A DNA stretch of 64,000 nucleotides from the NCBI GenBank assembly GCA_913049685.1, contig CAJWZD010000007.1:1-64000 (forward strand), read 5' to 3'. This document shows, piece by piece, positions 49,699-60,128 of the stretch; position 1 is the first letter of the stretch, and each line of letters begins with the position of its first letter. Made by a program: the position numbers and the translations under genes. Source of the DNA: an uncultured Fidelibacterota bacterium (lineage in GTDB: Bacteria; Fidelibacterota; Marinisomatia; Marinisomatales; TCS55). Below the pieces are notes generated by a model. The model was not told where the DNA came from. It saw only the letters and a list, made by a program, of their open reading frames with translations, and ran no database searches.

Positions 49699-50877
49699 AT
49701 GAAAATACATGAATACCAAGGAAAAGAAATATTTAGAAATTTCTCTATAGCAACCCCGAAAGGATACTTAATCGAGGATATTGTTGAAGCTGAGAGCGTT
49801 GTTTTAAAAGCTCAAAAAGATTTTAAAACTGAAGCTCTAGTAATAAAAGCGCAGATTCATGCTGGTGGCAGAGGAAAAGGCGGCGGAGTTAAAGTTTCAC
49901 AAGATTATGATTCAGCTATTTCAAATATCAAGGCGATTCTTGGCATGAACCTTGTAACGCATCAAACAGGGTCAAGCGGTCAAAAAGTGAAGAAGGTTTA
50001 TGTTGAAGAGGCTTCAAGTATTAAAAGTGAATTTTATTGTGCTATCACTCTTGATCGAAATACTGGTAAAGATGTATTTATGGTTTCAACTGAGGGTGGT
50101 GTTGAAATTGAAAAAGTTGCTGATGAGACACCAGAAAAAATTGTAAAAATCTGGATAGACCCTCTTATTGGAATGAAATCATATCAAGCGCGAAAACTTG
50201 CATTCGGATTAAAACTTGAGGGAGCAGCATTAAAAGAATGTATATACCTGCTTCAGAAATTGTACAAATGTTACGTTGATACTGACGCATCATTAGTTGA
50301 AATAAACCCTCTAGTTTTAACATCGGACGATAGAATTATAGCTCTAGATGCAAAATTTAATTTTGATAATAATGCTTTATACAGACAAAGTGATATTTCA
50401 TCATTGAGAGACTTTGATGAGGAGGATCCTACGGAAGTTGAAGCGGGAAAATATGATTTAAATTATATCAAGCTTGATGGGAATGTAGGTTGTATGGTAA
50501 ATGGTGCAGGATTAGCAATGGCAACAATGGATATCATCAAATTAGCTGGTGGTGACCCTGCAAACTTTCTTGATGTTGGTGGTGCAGCTAGCGCTGAGAC
50601 CGTAAAAAATGGGTTTAAAATCATTCTTTCTGATAAAAATGTAAAAGCTATATTAATAAATATTTTTGGTGGGATTGTTAGATGTGATCGAGTAGCTAAC
50701 GGAGTAATTAAAGCAGTTGAGGAGCTTGGGCTTCAAGTGCCTGTTATAGTAAGGCTTGAGGGGACAAATTCTAAAAAAGCTAAATCTATACTTAAAGAAT
50801 CAGGTTTATCAATAATTCCAGCTAACGATATGCAGGATGCTGCCAAAAAAGTTGTATCATCCGCTACTAAATCTTAG
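49699..50877 (+). CDS. sucC: succinyl-CoA ligase beta subunit
   Basis: MKIHEYQGKEIFRNF, AQIHAGGRGKGGGVK, NIFGGIVRCDRVA; start corrected from 49666. Confidence 0.97.
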   Translation: MKIHEYQGKEIFRNFSIATPKGYLIEDIVEAESVVLKAQKDFKTEALVIKAQIHAGGRGKGGGVKVSQDYDSAISNIKAILGMNLVTHQTGSSGQKVKKVYVEEASSIKSEFYCAITLDRNTGKDVFMVSTEGGVEIEKVADETPEKIVKIWIDPLIGMKSYQARKLAFGLKLEGAALKECIYLLQKLYKCYVDTDASLVEINPLVLTSDDRIIALDAKFNFDNNALYRQSDISSLRDFDEEDPTEVEAGKYDLNYIKLDGNVGCMVNGAGLAMATMDIIKLAGGDPANFLDVGGAASAETVKNGFKIILSDKNVKAILINIFGGIVRCDRVANGVIKAVEELGLQVPVIVRLEGTNSKKAKSILKESGLSIIPANDMQDAAKKVVSSATKS

Positions 50878-50884
50878 GAGTATT

Positions 50885-51775
50885 ATGTCAATTTTAGTCA
50901 ATAAAGAATCAAAAGTTATTGTCCAGGGTATTACTGGTTCAGAAGGAACATTTCATGCCGCTCAAATGCTCGAATATGGAACATCTATTGTGGGAGGAGT
51001 TACACCAGGTAAAGGTGGAACAAAAGCTGTTGAGGGTAAAGTTGATGTTTATAACTCTGTTGAGGAAGCACGAAAAAATACTAAAGCAAATGTATCGATT
51101 ATTTTTGTACCTCCGCCCTTTGCAGCTGAAGCAATAATTGAGGCTTCAGAAGCTGGAATTGAGTTGGTGGTTTGTATATCCGAAGGTATACCTATTAGGG
51201 ATATGGTTATTGTTAAAAAGATAATAAATCAAAATAAAACGCGTTTAATTGGACCGAATTGTCCAGGGGTTATTACGGTTGATGAATGTAAATTAGGGAT
51301 TATGCCTGGGTTTATATGTAAAAAAGGTGATATTGGCGTTGTATCAAAATCAGGAACTTTGACCTATGAAGCTATAGGACAACTTGTTGATGCTGGCCTA
51401 GGGCAGACTACTGCCGTAGGAATAGGTGGTGACCCTATAATAGGAACATCAATGATAGAGATTTTAAATCTTTTCGAAAAAGACGAATCTACTAAGGGGA
51501 TTGTTATGATTGGTGAAATTGGAGGGCAAATGGAAAATGAAGCAGCTCAATGGGCAAAAGAAAATGTTACAAAACCTATTGTTGGCTTTATTGCTGGACA
51601 AACTGCTCCTGAAGGAAGAAGAATGGGCCATGCTGGCGCTATAGTCTCTGGTGGAGATGATACTGCAGAAGCTAAAATGAAAATTATGGCTGAATGCGGC
51701 ATTGGAGTTTGTGAATCTGTAGCCGAAATTGGGAAAAAAATGAAAGAAGCGCTTAAAAAAGGAGAAATAAATTGA
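50885..51775 (+). CDS. sucD: succinyl-CoA ligase alpha subunit
   Basis: VIVQGITGSEGTFHAAQML, IGPNCPGVI, GRRMGHAGAIVSGG; start corrected from 50837. Confidence 0.97.
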   Translation: MSILVNKESKVIVQGITGSEGTFHAAQMLEYGTSIVGGVTPGKGGTKAVEGKVDVYNSVEEARKNTKANVSIIFVPPPFAAEAIIEASEAGIELVVCISEGIPIRDMVIVKKIINQNKTRLIGPNCPGVITVDECKLGIMPGFICKKGDIGVVSKSGTLTYEAIGQLVDAGLGQTTAVGIGGDPIIGTSMIEILNLFEKDESTKGIVMIGEIGGQMENEAAQWAKENVTKPIVGFIAGQTAPEGRRMGHAGAIVSGGDDTAEAKMKIMAECGIGVCESVAEIGKKMKEALKKGEIN

Positions 51776-52197
51776 ATGATCAAACGTTTGCGATAATTAA
51801 ACCAGATGCATTTAAAAATGGTTATTCTGGGAAGATTATTGATAGAATCATAAACAGTGATTTTAAAATTTTAGGATTGAAACTTATCAGAATGACTAAA
51901 TCTCAAGCTGAAGGTTTTTATGAAATCCATAGGGACAAACCTTTCTTTTCCGAGCTCACAGAATTTATGTCATCAGGTAAATGCATGGTAATAGCCCTTC
52001 AAAAAGAGGATGCAGTTAGCCAATGGAGAGAATTAATTGGTGCAACTAACCCTTCTGAAGCCAATAAAGGTACCATACGAAAAGATTTTGCCACTTCGTT
52101 GGGGGAAAATGCCGTCCATGGAGCCGATAGCGATGAGAATGCAGCAAGAGAAATAGGCTTTTTCTTTAGCGATATTGAAATAATTGCAAATCACTAA
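51772..52197 (+). CDS. ndk: nucleoside diphosphate kinase
   Basis: TFAIIKPDAFKNG, catalytic NAVHGADSDENAAREIGFFF; TTG start. Confidence 0.97.
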   Translation: MNDQTFAIIKPDAFKNGYSGKIIDRIINSDFKILGLKLIRMTKSQAEGFYEIHRDKPFFSELTEFMSSGKCMVIALQKEDAVSQWRELIGATNPSEANKGTIRKDFATSLGENAVHGADSDENAAREIGFFFSDIEIIANH

Positions 52198-52253
52198 ATG
52201 TTGCATTTTTCATACTCAACTCTTCAAATTATATATTAGATTTTGTATTAATT

Positions 52254-53090
52254 ATGAAAAGACATATTTACATATTAGCTCTTTTGGTTCTTGTTTCTAG
52301 CTGTTCAAGAGAAAACCCCATTGGTTATGTTGGTCAACCTCTTACTGTCACTGTTGATATTCCAGATGAGAGTGAAGATTTAGAATTTCTATGGGAACTA
52401 ACGAGCATTCCTGAAGATAGTTATTTAATCAATACAGATATTCAAGCAGGAAATGATAGTTATTCTGTTATTTTCATACCTGACGTTATTGGTGATTATA
52501 GCATTGAAGCCTCTGTATTTCAATATAATGATGAAGTAGAAACTCAATCGTTTACATTTTCTGTCAATGAAGCTTTAAAAGTTGACGCAACACCAATCAC
52601 TGAATCAGATAAAATCATTCTTGATACTTTAGCTTTGGCTGAGCTTTTATTAAGCGAAGACAGTGAGTCAAATTGGTATGACTCATACAATACCAATGAC
52701 AATCTAAGCTATTCTATGATAGATACTATTTCATCTTTAGAGGATGATTCAAAATATGAAAAGAATAATCCTCCACAGCCTGCTAAAAAAATTGCTAAGA
52801 AAAAAAAGGAAATCAAAGGTCAGTCTATTCCTTTTGACAAGAATAGATTTACCATTCAAATTGCATCAAAAAGAAAGCTAGATGATGCAAAAAAAGTTGC
52901 AGGAAAACTTATTGAATCAGGCTACGATGCATATATTCAAAAAGCAAGTTTTAAAAAATCTAATGAGGTCTGGTTTAGGGTAAGAGTGGGTAGTTACGAT
53001 AATCGTCAAACTGCAAGCGCAGTTGCTGAATCACTTTCAAAGACTCAAAAAGAAACAGCTTGGGTTGATTTTGTGAGATATGAAAATTAG
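52254..53090 (+). CDS. SPOR-domain lipoprotein
   Basis: Lipobox LVSSC; C-terminal SPOR FTIQIASKRKLDDAKKVAGKLIESGYDAYIQKA. Confidence 0.88.
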   Translation: MKRHIYILALLVLVSSCSRENPIGYVGQPLTVTVDIPDESEDLEFLWELTSIPEDSYLINTDIQAGNDSYSVIFIPDVIGDYSIEASVFQYNDEVETQSFTFSVNEALKVDATPITESDKIILDTLALAELLLSEDSESNWYDSYNTNDNLSYSMIDTISSLEDDSKYEKNNPPQPAKKIAKKKKEIKGQSIPFDKNRFTIQIASKRKLDDAKKVAGKLIESGYDAYIQKASFKKSNEVWFRVRVGSYDNRQTASAVAESLSKTQKETAWVDFVRYEN

Positions 53091-53116
53091 TCTGAGCTGT
53101 AAATGAGCTTATTGCT

Positions 53117-54217
53117 TTGGAAATTCTCGATAATATTAAAGATATATTTCGCGCACCTAGATTAGCGCTAAGTATTACAAAAATTTTAACTTTTGCTCAA
53201 GCTAATACCGTAGGCTTTATTGCATATTTAATTGCTAATTACCTTGCGCTTTTATCATCAGGATTCTCTTTAATTGAAATCTGGACAAGTCATGGTATTT
53301 TCCCTTGTGCCAATATTTATAAATTAAGCTGGTACTCCTCTTTGTTATTTTGGGCAGGTTCTGTTTATTGGTTTTTGGCTATCTATGGATCAATGGCTAA
53401 GGTGTCAAAAATTACCCTTCAAGAGCTTGAAGGGGATTATTTCTACTCTTTAAATAATGCACATAATTTTATTAAGAATAATTGGCAACCAGTAATTTTT
53501 GCTCCCCTTTCAATATTAGCAATTCTTGTTTTCTATGTTCTTACTACCTCGTTTTTTGGATTTCTTACAAAAACTCCCTTTATCGGAAGCCTATTTCTAG
53601 CTATTCCTTTTATCATATACATTTTTGGAGCAGTTTTTGCAATTTTCACATTTTTTGTTTTTTCAATTTCAATTATTTATACCCCTGCAATAGTTGGCAC
53701 CCTTAAAGAAGATACCATGGGATCCGTATTTAATATATTTTTACTAGCCTGGAGATATCCACTTCAGCTAATATTCTATAAATTAATGCTGTTACCGTTT
53801 ATTTATTTATCGCAAGTAATTTTAGTTGTAATCTTAGGCCTTGGATTTAAAGTAATCGATTTAATTTTTTCGAACCCACTATTGATGGGTGAAAGATTTA
53901 GTGCAGTTGTTGGCAATGCGACAAAAACCGCAATCCCTAAAGATGTATTTGAAATAATCTTTGGCTCTTTTATGGCGAGTTATTATGATTTTTTTATAAC
54001 TACCTCTAATAATACACTAAATAATGTTGAAGCTGTAGCAAGTTTTTTGATAGGATTCTTTATACTGTTATTAGTTTTAATATGTTTTTCATATGCACTT
54101 TCAGTTTTTTCAACTGGTTCCGTATTTATTTTAAATATTTTAAATATTAAATCTGGAATAAATATGATTTCTATCAAAAATAAAGCAGGTTTAATAAAAA
54201 CAAATATTGAAGAATAA
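53117..54217 (+). CDS. hypothetical polytopic membrane protein
   Basis: 366-aa ORF with multiple hydrophobic segments; TTG start; no family recognised. Confidence 0.75.
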   Translation: MEILDNIKDIFRAPRLALSITKILTFAQANTVGFIAYLIANYLALLSSGFSLIEIWTSHGIFPCANIYKLSWYSSLLFWAGSVYWFLAIYGSMAKVSKITLQELEGDYFYSLNNAHNFIKNNWQPVIFAPLSILAILVFYVLTTSFFGFLTKTPFIGSLFLAIPFIIYIFGAVFAIFTFFVFSISIIYTPAIVGTLKEDTMGSVFNIFLLAWRYPLQLIFYKLMLLPFIYLSQVILVVILGLGFKVIDLIFSNPLLMGERFSAVVGNATKTAIPKDVFEIIFGSFMASYYDFFITTSNNTLNNVEAVASFLIGFFILLLVLICFSYALSVFSTGSVFILNILNIKSGINMISIKNKAGLIKTNIEE

Positions 54218-54269
54218 GAAGCATACTTAAAATTGCTGATTTTAATTAAAAAAAAATAATAATAATAAA

Positions 54270-54758
54270 GTGAAATTATACCGCACTGAATTAGATTCCG
54301 GACTAAATAAAAAGCAATTTTTAGTTAAATCAGATAGTCTGGGAATTAAAAATGCTAAAGATAGAGTTAAATGTGTTTTATCTTGCGACAAAACATCAAC
54401 AGGTTATCGTTTGTATGGTAAAGTTTTTTGTGATATTAAACTCTCATGTGATAGATGCTTAAGTGAGAATGAGAAACAAATAAAAACTACATTAAATATC
54501 TTACTTACTAACGATAGGGACATTGTAAGAGAAAATAATGCTGACATTGTAATGTTTACTATCTCTGATGATTTTGTTGATATAAGTAGTATTTTACACG
54601 ATGTAATTGAATTAGAAAAACCCATAAAAAGTCTTTGTGGGGATGATTGTAAAGGCATTTGCCCTTCATGTGGTATAGATTTAAACCTAAATCAATGTCG
54701 GTGCAAGAATAATTTTTCTATAAATGAATTTGATAAGCTCAAAGATTTAATTAAATAA
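54270..54758 (+). CDS. DUF177 (YceD-like) protein
   Basis: DIKLSCDRCLSE..., C-terminal zinc-ligand-like CGDDCKGICPSCGIDLNLNQC; upstream of rpmF. Confidence 0.9.
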   Translation: MKLYRTELDSGLNKKQFLVKSDSLGIKNAKDRVKCVLSCDKTSTGYRLYGKVFCDIKLSCDRCLSENEKQIKTTLNILLTNDRDIVRENNADIVMFTISDDFVDISSILHDVIELEKPIKSLCGDDCKGICPSCGIDLNLNQCRCKNNFSINEFDKLKDLIK

Positions 54759-54773
54759 AATTTGGAGTAAAAA

Positions 54774-54953
54774 ATGGCATTACCTAAAAGAAGGCAATCA
54801 AAAGCCCGAGGTAGAAAACGTAGAACGCATTATAAAGCTACTGCGATAAGCTCTTCACCTTGCCCACAATGTGGGCAGCCTAAAATTCCACATAGAATCT
54901 GCTCGTATTGCGGGTACTATAAAGGAAAAGCAATTATTTCTATAACGGAATAA
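54774..54953 (+). CDS. rpmF: 50S ribosomal protein L32
   Basis: Manual translation: MALPKRRQSKARGRKRRTHYKATAISSSPCPQCGQPKIPHRICSYCGYYKGKAIISITE*; GGAG 5' of ATG; below the track cutoff. Confidence 0.97.
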   Translation: MALPKRRQSKARGRKRRTHYKATAISSSPCPQCGQPKIPHRICSYCGYYKGKAIISITE

Positions 54954-54965
54954 CTTTATAATTAT

Positions 54966-55976
54966 ATGTATATAGCTTTAGATGTTATGGGAGGCGATAA
55001 CGCACCCCATGCCCCTGTGCAAGGAGCTATTAGAGCCGTAAAAAATAGTCCCTTTGACTTAAAATTAATTTTAATTGGTGATGAGTTAAGCATTAAAAAA
55101 GAACTGGGTGGCTTTAAATCAGAAAGCATAAGTATTTTACATGCTTCAGAAAATATTACAAGCAGTGATCACGCATCTAAAGTGATTAAAACAAAGCCTG
55201 ACTCATCAATGGTAAAAGGCATTATGCTGCTTAAAGAAGAAAAAGCTGGTGCATTTATTAGTGCGGGAAATACAGGAGCACAAATGGCTACTTCTCTTCT
55301 AGCATTAGGTAGGATTCCTTATGTTAAGCGCCCAGCTTTAAGTGCATTTTTTTCTGGATTATCTGGTGGAAAAATTCTATGTGATGTAGGAGCAAACCCT
55401 GATGCGTCTCCTGAAAATATGCTTCAATTCGCTATAATGTCATCTGTCTATCTAGACCATGTTGAGGGTATAAAAAATCCAAAAATTGGTCTTATGAACA
55501 TTGGTGAGGAACCTGAAAAAGGGTCCGAGCTTTATCAAAAGACATATTCATTACTAAAAAGAGAATTGCCGAATTTTGTTGGAAATATTGAAAGTAGAAA
55601 TATTTTTATCTGCGATGCAGACGTTCTTGTTTGCGATGGTTTTGTTGGAAATACCATAATAAAATTTGCTGAAGGCTGGGTGCTGTCTTTTGCAGACATG
55701 ATTAAAAAGAAGATTTTAAGTAAAGCACGATATAAAATAGGTGCTCAAATGATTCAACCAGCCCTTGACGAAATTAGAAATAAATATGATTATGAAGAGC
55801 ATGGAGGTACGCCGCTACTCGGTGTAAATGGAATTTCAATAGTTTGCCATGGGGCATCTTCCTCGAAAGCTATTATGAATTCTATTTTACTAGCGCAAAA
55901 ATCTATAAATGAAAACTTAATTGATGATATTTCAAAAGGAATTAATGATCATTTGGAGGTATTAAGTGAAAGCTAA
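54966..55976 (+). CDS. plsX: phosphate acyltransferase PlsX
   Basis: IALDVMGGDNAPHAPVQGA, SAGNTGAQMATSLL, CDGFVGNTIIKFAEG. Confidence 0.97.
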   Translation: MYIALDVMGGDNAPHAPVQGAIRAVKNSPFDLKLILIGDELSIKKELGGFKSESISILHASENITSSDHASKVIKTKPDSSMVKGIMLLKEEKAGAFISAGNTGAQMATSLLALGRIPYVKRPALSAFFSGLSGGKILCDVGANPDASPENMLQFAIMSSVYLDHVEGIKNPKIGLMNIGEEPEKGSELYQKTYSLLKRELPNFVGNIESRNIFICDADVLVCDGFVGNTIIKFAEGWVLSFADMIKKKILSKARYKIGAQMIQPALDEIRNKYDYEEHGGTPLLGVNGISIVCHGASSSKAIMNSILLAQKSINENLIDDISKGINDHLEVLSES

Positions 55977-56946
55977 AATTACTGCAACTGCAAAATATCT
56001 TCCCAAAAATACATTAACTAACTTAGACTTAGAAAAAATGGTTGATACGTCTGATGAATGGATACTATCTCGTACTGGGATTGAAAAGAGACATTTAGTC
56101 AGCAATGGAGAAGCAACTTCTGATATGTGCAAAGAGGTTGCTCTAGAACTTTTGAAAAAATCTAATAAAAACCCAGATGAAATCGATTTGATTTTAGTTG
56201 CTACCAGTACGCCAGATGTTCCTGTTGTATCAACTGCGGCCCTTGTTCAAGATAAAATTGGAGCAAAAAATGCATGGGGTTATGATATTGTTGCTGCCTG
56301 CACTGGATTTGTTTATGCTATGGAAACTGGAGCAAAGCTTGTCGAATCTGGGAAATATAAAAATGTAATTGTTATAGGTGCAGATACAATGAGTTCAATT
56401 ATCGATTATACGGATAGAAACACGTGTGTAATTTTTGGTGATGGAGGTGGGGGCGTGCTTCTAGAGCCATCTGATGATGATTGTGGTGTATTGGATTCAA
56501 TTTTGCTTGCTGATGGAAGTGGTCATAAATATTTAACAGTTCCTGCTGGAGGAAGCTTAAGGCCAGCAAGTAAAGAAACTATTGATAAAAAAATGCACTA
56601 TGTTTATCAAGATGGAAAGGCGGTTTTCAAGTTTGCGGTTAAAAATATGGCTGATGTAAGTAAAGAAATTCTTGATAAAAATAACATAGAAGGTAAAGAT
56701 CTTAAGCTGTTTATTCCGCATCAGGCTAATAAGCGTATCATTGATGCTGCTGCAAGACGCTGTGGCTTAAGTGAGAAGCAGGTTCTTGTAAACATAAATA
56801 AGTATGGGAATACAACTGCTGGGACAATTCCTATCGCATTAGATGATGCAGTGGAAGCAAAAATGTTAGAAAAAAATGATATAGTGTTGTTTGCGGCTTT
56901 TGGAGGTGGTTTTACATGGGGAAGCATGTTAATTAAATGGTCATAA
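55966..56946 (+). CDS. fabH: beta-ketoacyl-ACP synthase III
   Basis: SRTGIEKRHL, DIVAACTGFVYAM, PHQANKRIIDAAARR, NINKYGNTTAGTIP. Confidence 0.97.
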   Translation: MKAKITATAKYLPKNTLTNLDLEKMVDTSDEWILSRTGIEKRHLVSNGEATSDMCKEVALELLKKSNKNPDEIDLILVATSTPDVPVVSTAALVQDKIGAKNAWGYDIVAACTGFVYAMETGAKLVESGKYKNVIVIGADTMSSIIDYTDRNTCVIFGDGGGGVLLEPSDDDCGVLDSILLADGSGHKYLTVPAGGSLRPASKETIDKKMHYVYQDGKAVFKFAVKNMADVSKEILDKNNIEGKDLKLFIPHQANKRIIDAAARRCGLSEKQVLVNINKYGNTTAGTIPIALDDAVEAKMLEKNDIVLFAAFGGGFTWGSMLIKWS

Positions 56947-57872
56947 ATTCTCAAAAAGTTGCGCTACTATGCCCCGGGCAAGCTTCTCAGAAAGTTGGAA
57001 TGTGTAATGATTTATATAGCCAAGGAGGTTTTGCAAAAGAGCATATTGACATAGCGTGCGATATTTTGGGTTACGATATCAAAAGCATTATGTTTGATGG
57101 CCCTAAGGAAATTCTTTCTGAAACGATTCATACTCAACCTGCAATATTTATCGCCAGCTTCATTGTTGGAAATTTATTGATAAATAATGGATTAAAACCA
57201 AAGTGTATTGCTGGTCATAGTGTTGGCGAAGTTTCAGCGTATACTTTAGCAAAATCTTTAGATTTTGAGAATGGTCTCAAATTGGTGCAGTTTCGCGCCA
57301 AGTCGATGCATAAAGCAGGACTAGATCGACAAGGTTCAATGGCAGCGGTAATTGGTATTGATGAGAAAATATTAGAGGATATTTGTTTAAAATACTCTAA
57401 CGGTCAAGCATGTGTCGCAAATTACAACTCTCCTACTCAAGCGGTTATTTCAGGCGACAGCTCTGCAATTGAAGATATTACTCCTAAAATTCTTAGCGCC
57501 GGAGCACTTAAGGTGATTAAGCTAAATGTAAGTGGAGCCTTTCATTCACCTCTTATGAATTCGGCAAAAGAGAAACTAAATGAATTCATTAAGAATGTGA
57601 AATTTTATGATCCAATTTTTCCTGTGTATTCAAATACAACTAGTTTCCCGATTGATAATAAAAAAGATATTCCTCAATCTTTAGTTAAGCAATTGATCAG
57701 CCCAGTGCTTTGGTATAAATCAGTCCACGAGATGATATCGAATGGAATTACTTCAGGCATTGAAATTGGCCCAGGAAAAGTCCTTCAAGGGCTCTCAAAA
57801 AGGATTGATTCTTCATTAAATATGTATGGTGCAGAAACACATCAAGATATATTAAATTTAGGCCATGTTTAA
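56937..57872 (+). CDS. fabD: malonyl-CoA-ACP transacylase
   Basis: LLCPGQASQKVGM, GHSVGEVSAYTLA, SGAFHSPLM. Confidence 0.96.
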   Translation: MVINSQKVALLCPGQASQKVGMCNDLYSQGGFAKEHIDIACDILGYDIKSIMFDGPKEILSETIHTQPAIFIASFIVGNLLINNGLKPKCIAGHSVGEVSAYTLAKSLDFENGLKLVQFRAKSMHKAGLDRQGSMAAVIGIDEKILEDICLKYSNGQACVANYNSPTQAVISGDSSAIEDITPKILSAGALKVIKLNVSGAFHSPLMNSAKEKLNEFIKNVKFYDPIFPVYSNTTSFPIDNKKDIPQSLVKQLISPVLWYKSVHEMISNGITSGIEIGPGKVLQGLSKRIDSSLNMYGAETHQDILNLGHV

Positions 57873-58611
57873 ATTAAAAAATAAAGTTGCAATTATTACT
57901 GGAGCCTCAAGAGGCATAGGTAAATCCATAGCTCAAGAAATATCAAAATCTGGTGCGCATGTGGTTTGTGTGAGTAGATCAGAGGGCGACTTGTTAAAGA
58001 TTTCAAATAAACTTAATGATGAAGGATTCTCATCTTCCTTTTTTGTATGCGATGTATCAGATTTCAGTGACTTTAAAAAGCTTATTGATGACACTGTCTC
58101 AAAATTCAATCGAGTAGACATTTTAGTAAATAACGCTGGCATAACTAAGGACAATCTTATAATGAGAATGCCTGAGTCAGATTGGGATAAAGTTATCGAT
58201 GTCAATTTAAAAGGTGTTTTTAATGGCATTAAAGCCGTCTCAAGACAAATGATGAAGCAAAAACATGGAAGAATAATTAATATTTCTTCTATAGTAGGTT
58301 TAATTGGAAATCCTGGACAGGCAAATTATGCTGCATCTAAAGCTGGAGTTATAGGATTAGGAAAGGCAGTATCCAAGGAGCTTGCCTCACGAAATATTAC
58401 AGTAAATACGATTGCACCAGGATATATTGAAACAGATATGGTCGAAGATATTCAGGAAACAGTTAAAGAAGATTTATTCAAGCAAATACCTTTGGGTCGC
58501 ATTGGCAAACCAAGTGATATAGCAACTGCTGTTCTATACCTTGCTTCCGATGAGGCTGGCTATATAACAGGTCAAACATTAACCATTGATGGTGGAATGA
58601 CATCATTTTAA
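57865..58611 (+). CDS. fabG: 3-oxoacyl-ACP reductase
   Basis: ITGASRGIGKSIA, LVNNAGITKDNLIMRM, YAASKAGVIGLGKAVSKE. Confidence 0.96.
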   Translation: MFKLKNKVAIITGASRGIGKSIAQEISKSGAHVVCVSRSEGDLLKISNKLNDEGFSSSFFVCDVSDFSDFKKLIDDTVSKFNRVDILVNNAGITKDNLIMRMPESDWDKVIDVNLKGVFNGIKAVSRQMMKQKHGRIINISSIVGLIGNPGQANYAASKAGVIGLGKAVSKELASRNITVNTIAPGYIETDMVEDIQETVKEDLFKQIPLGRIGKPSDIATAVLYLASDEAGYITGQTLTIDGGMTSF

Positions 58612-58646
58612 TTAATTACTAAATTTTTAATAAAAGGAGAAACCAT

Positions 58647-58877
58647 ATGTCAACATTTGACAAAGTTAAGGACATTATCATAGATAAACTAGGCGTCGAG
58701 GAAGAAAAAATCAAGTCGGAAGCTTCATTCGTTGATGACTTGGGTGCAGACTCGCTTGATACTGTTGAATTAATTATGCAGCTTGAGGAAGAATTTGGAA
58801 TTGAAATTCCAGATGATGATGCTGAAAAAATTACAACCGTTCAAGCAGCTATAGACTATCTAGACTCAAGCAAGTAA
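58647..58877 (+). CDS. acpP: acyl carrier protein
   Basis: [33 protein letters not shown]. Confidence 0.98.
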   Translation: MSTFDKVKDIIIDKLGVEEEKIKSEASFVDDLGADSLDTVELIMQLEEEFGIEIPDDDAEKITTVQAAIDYLDSSK

Positions 58878-60128
58878 ATGTCGCCAAAAAGAAGGGTTGT
58901 TGTAACTGGACTTGGAGCCCTTGCTCCGAATGGAAATACACTTTCAAACTATTGGGATGCTCTAATCTCTGGAAAAAGTGGGATTAGAAAAATCAAAAGC
59001 TTTGATGCGGAAAACCTTAATGTTAAAATTGCAGGTGAGCTAAAAGATTTTGATCCACAAGCATATTTTGATAGAAAGGATATTCGAAAACTAGACTCTT
59101 TCACGATTTATCATATGGTTTCTGCTGAAGAGGCTATTTCTAGATCTGAATTAGATTTAGAAAAAGAGAATCTTGATAGAATTGGTGTCATAATTGGAAC
59201 TGGAATTGGAGGTATTCAGACTCTTGAGAATGAACATGGCGTTTATTTCCAAAGAGGACAAAGAAGAGTATCTCCTTTTTTTGTACCACGATTTATTCCA
59301 AATATAGCATCTGGCAACCTTGCAATAAGATTTGGACTTAAGGGTCCAAATCATACGATAATTTCTGCGTGCGCATCTGGTACTGATGCTATTGGATGCG
59401 CAGCTAGAACGATTCAATACGGAGATGCTGATGTAATGATTACTGGAGGCTCCGAAGCAAGTATAACAGGATTAACTATTTCCGGATTTGCTAACATAAG
59501 AGCTCTATCAACAAGAAATGGCTCTCCGGAATCTGCAAGTCGTCCATTTGACCTTGAAAGAGATGGCTTTGTTCTGGGTGAGGGAGCTGCAGCTCTTGTT
59601 CTTGAAGATGAGGAGCATGCAAAGAGTCGTAATGCTACTATTTTAGCCGAACTGGCTGGCTATGGAGCAACAGATGATGCATACCATATAACTCAACCTT
59701 CTGAAGGCGGTACAGGCGCAATTAAGGCAATGAATCTTGCAATAAAAGATGCTAGAATTTCTCCAGAGGACGTGAATTATATTAACGCTCATGGAACCTC
59801 CACTCCATTTAATGACAAAACTGAGTCTGCTGCTATTTCTTCTTTATTTGGAAATCATTCATCAAAACTAAGAGTGAGTTCAACAAAATCAATGATTGGA
59901 CATGCTTTAGGTGCTAGCGGCGCACTTGAAGCTGTTGCTTGCGTTAAAGCAATCAATGAAAATATTGCACCTCCCACAATAAATTATGAAAATAAAGATC
60001 CAGATTGCGTTCTTAATTATGTTCCCAACAAGGCTGAGAAAATTCAAATTGATACCGCTATGTCTAATTCTTTTGGTTTTGGAGGCCACAATGCTGTTAT
60101 AGTTTTCAAAAAATGGGAAGACAGCTGA
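58878..60128 (+). CDS. fabF: beta-ketoacyl-ACP synthase II
   Basis: RRVVVTGLGALAPNGN, SACASGTDAIGCA, INAHGTSTPFNDKTES, STKSMIGHALGASG. Confidence 0.98.
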   Translation: MSPKRRVVVTGLGALAPNGNTLSNYWDALISGKSGIRKIKSFDAENLNVKIAGELKDFDPQAYFDRKDIRKLDSFTIYHMVSAEEAISRSELDLEKENLDRIGVIIGTGIGGIQTLENEHGVYFQRGQRRVSPFFVPRFIPNIASGNLAIRFGLKGPNHTIISACASGTDAIGCAARTIQYGDADVMITGGSEASITGLTISGFANIRALSTRNGSPESASRPFDLERDGFVLGEGAAALVLEDEEHAKSRNATILAELAGYGATDDAYHITQPSEGGTGAIKAMNLAIKDARISPEDVNYINAHGTSTPFNDKTESAAISSLFGNHSSKLRVSSTKSMIGHALGASGALEAVACVKAINENIAPPTINYENKDPDCVLNYVPNKAEKIQIDTAMSNSFGFGGHNAVIVFKKWEDS

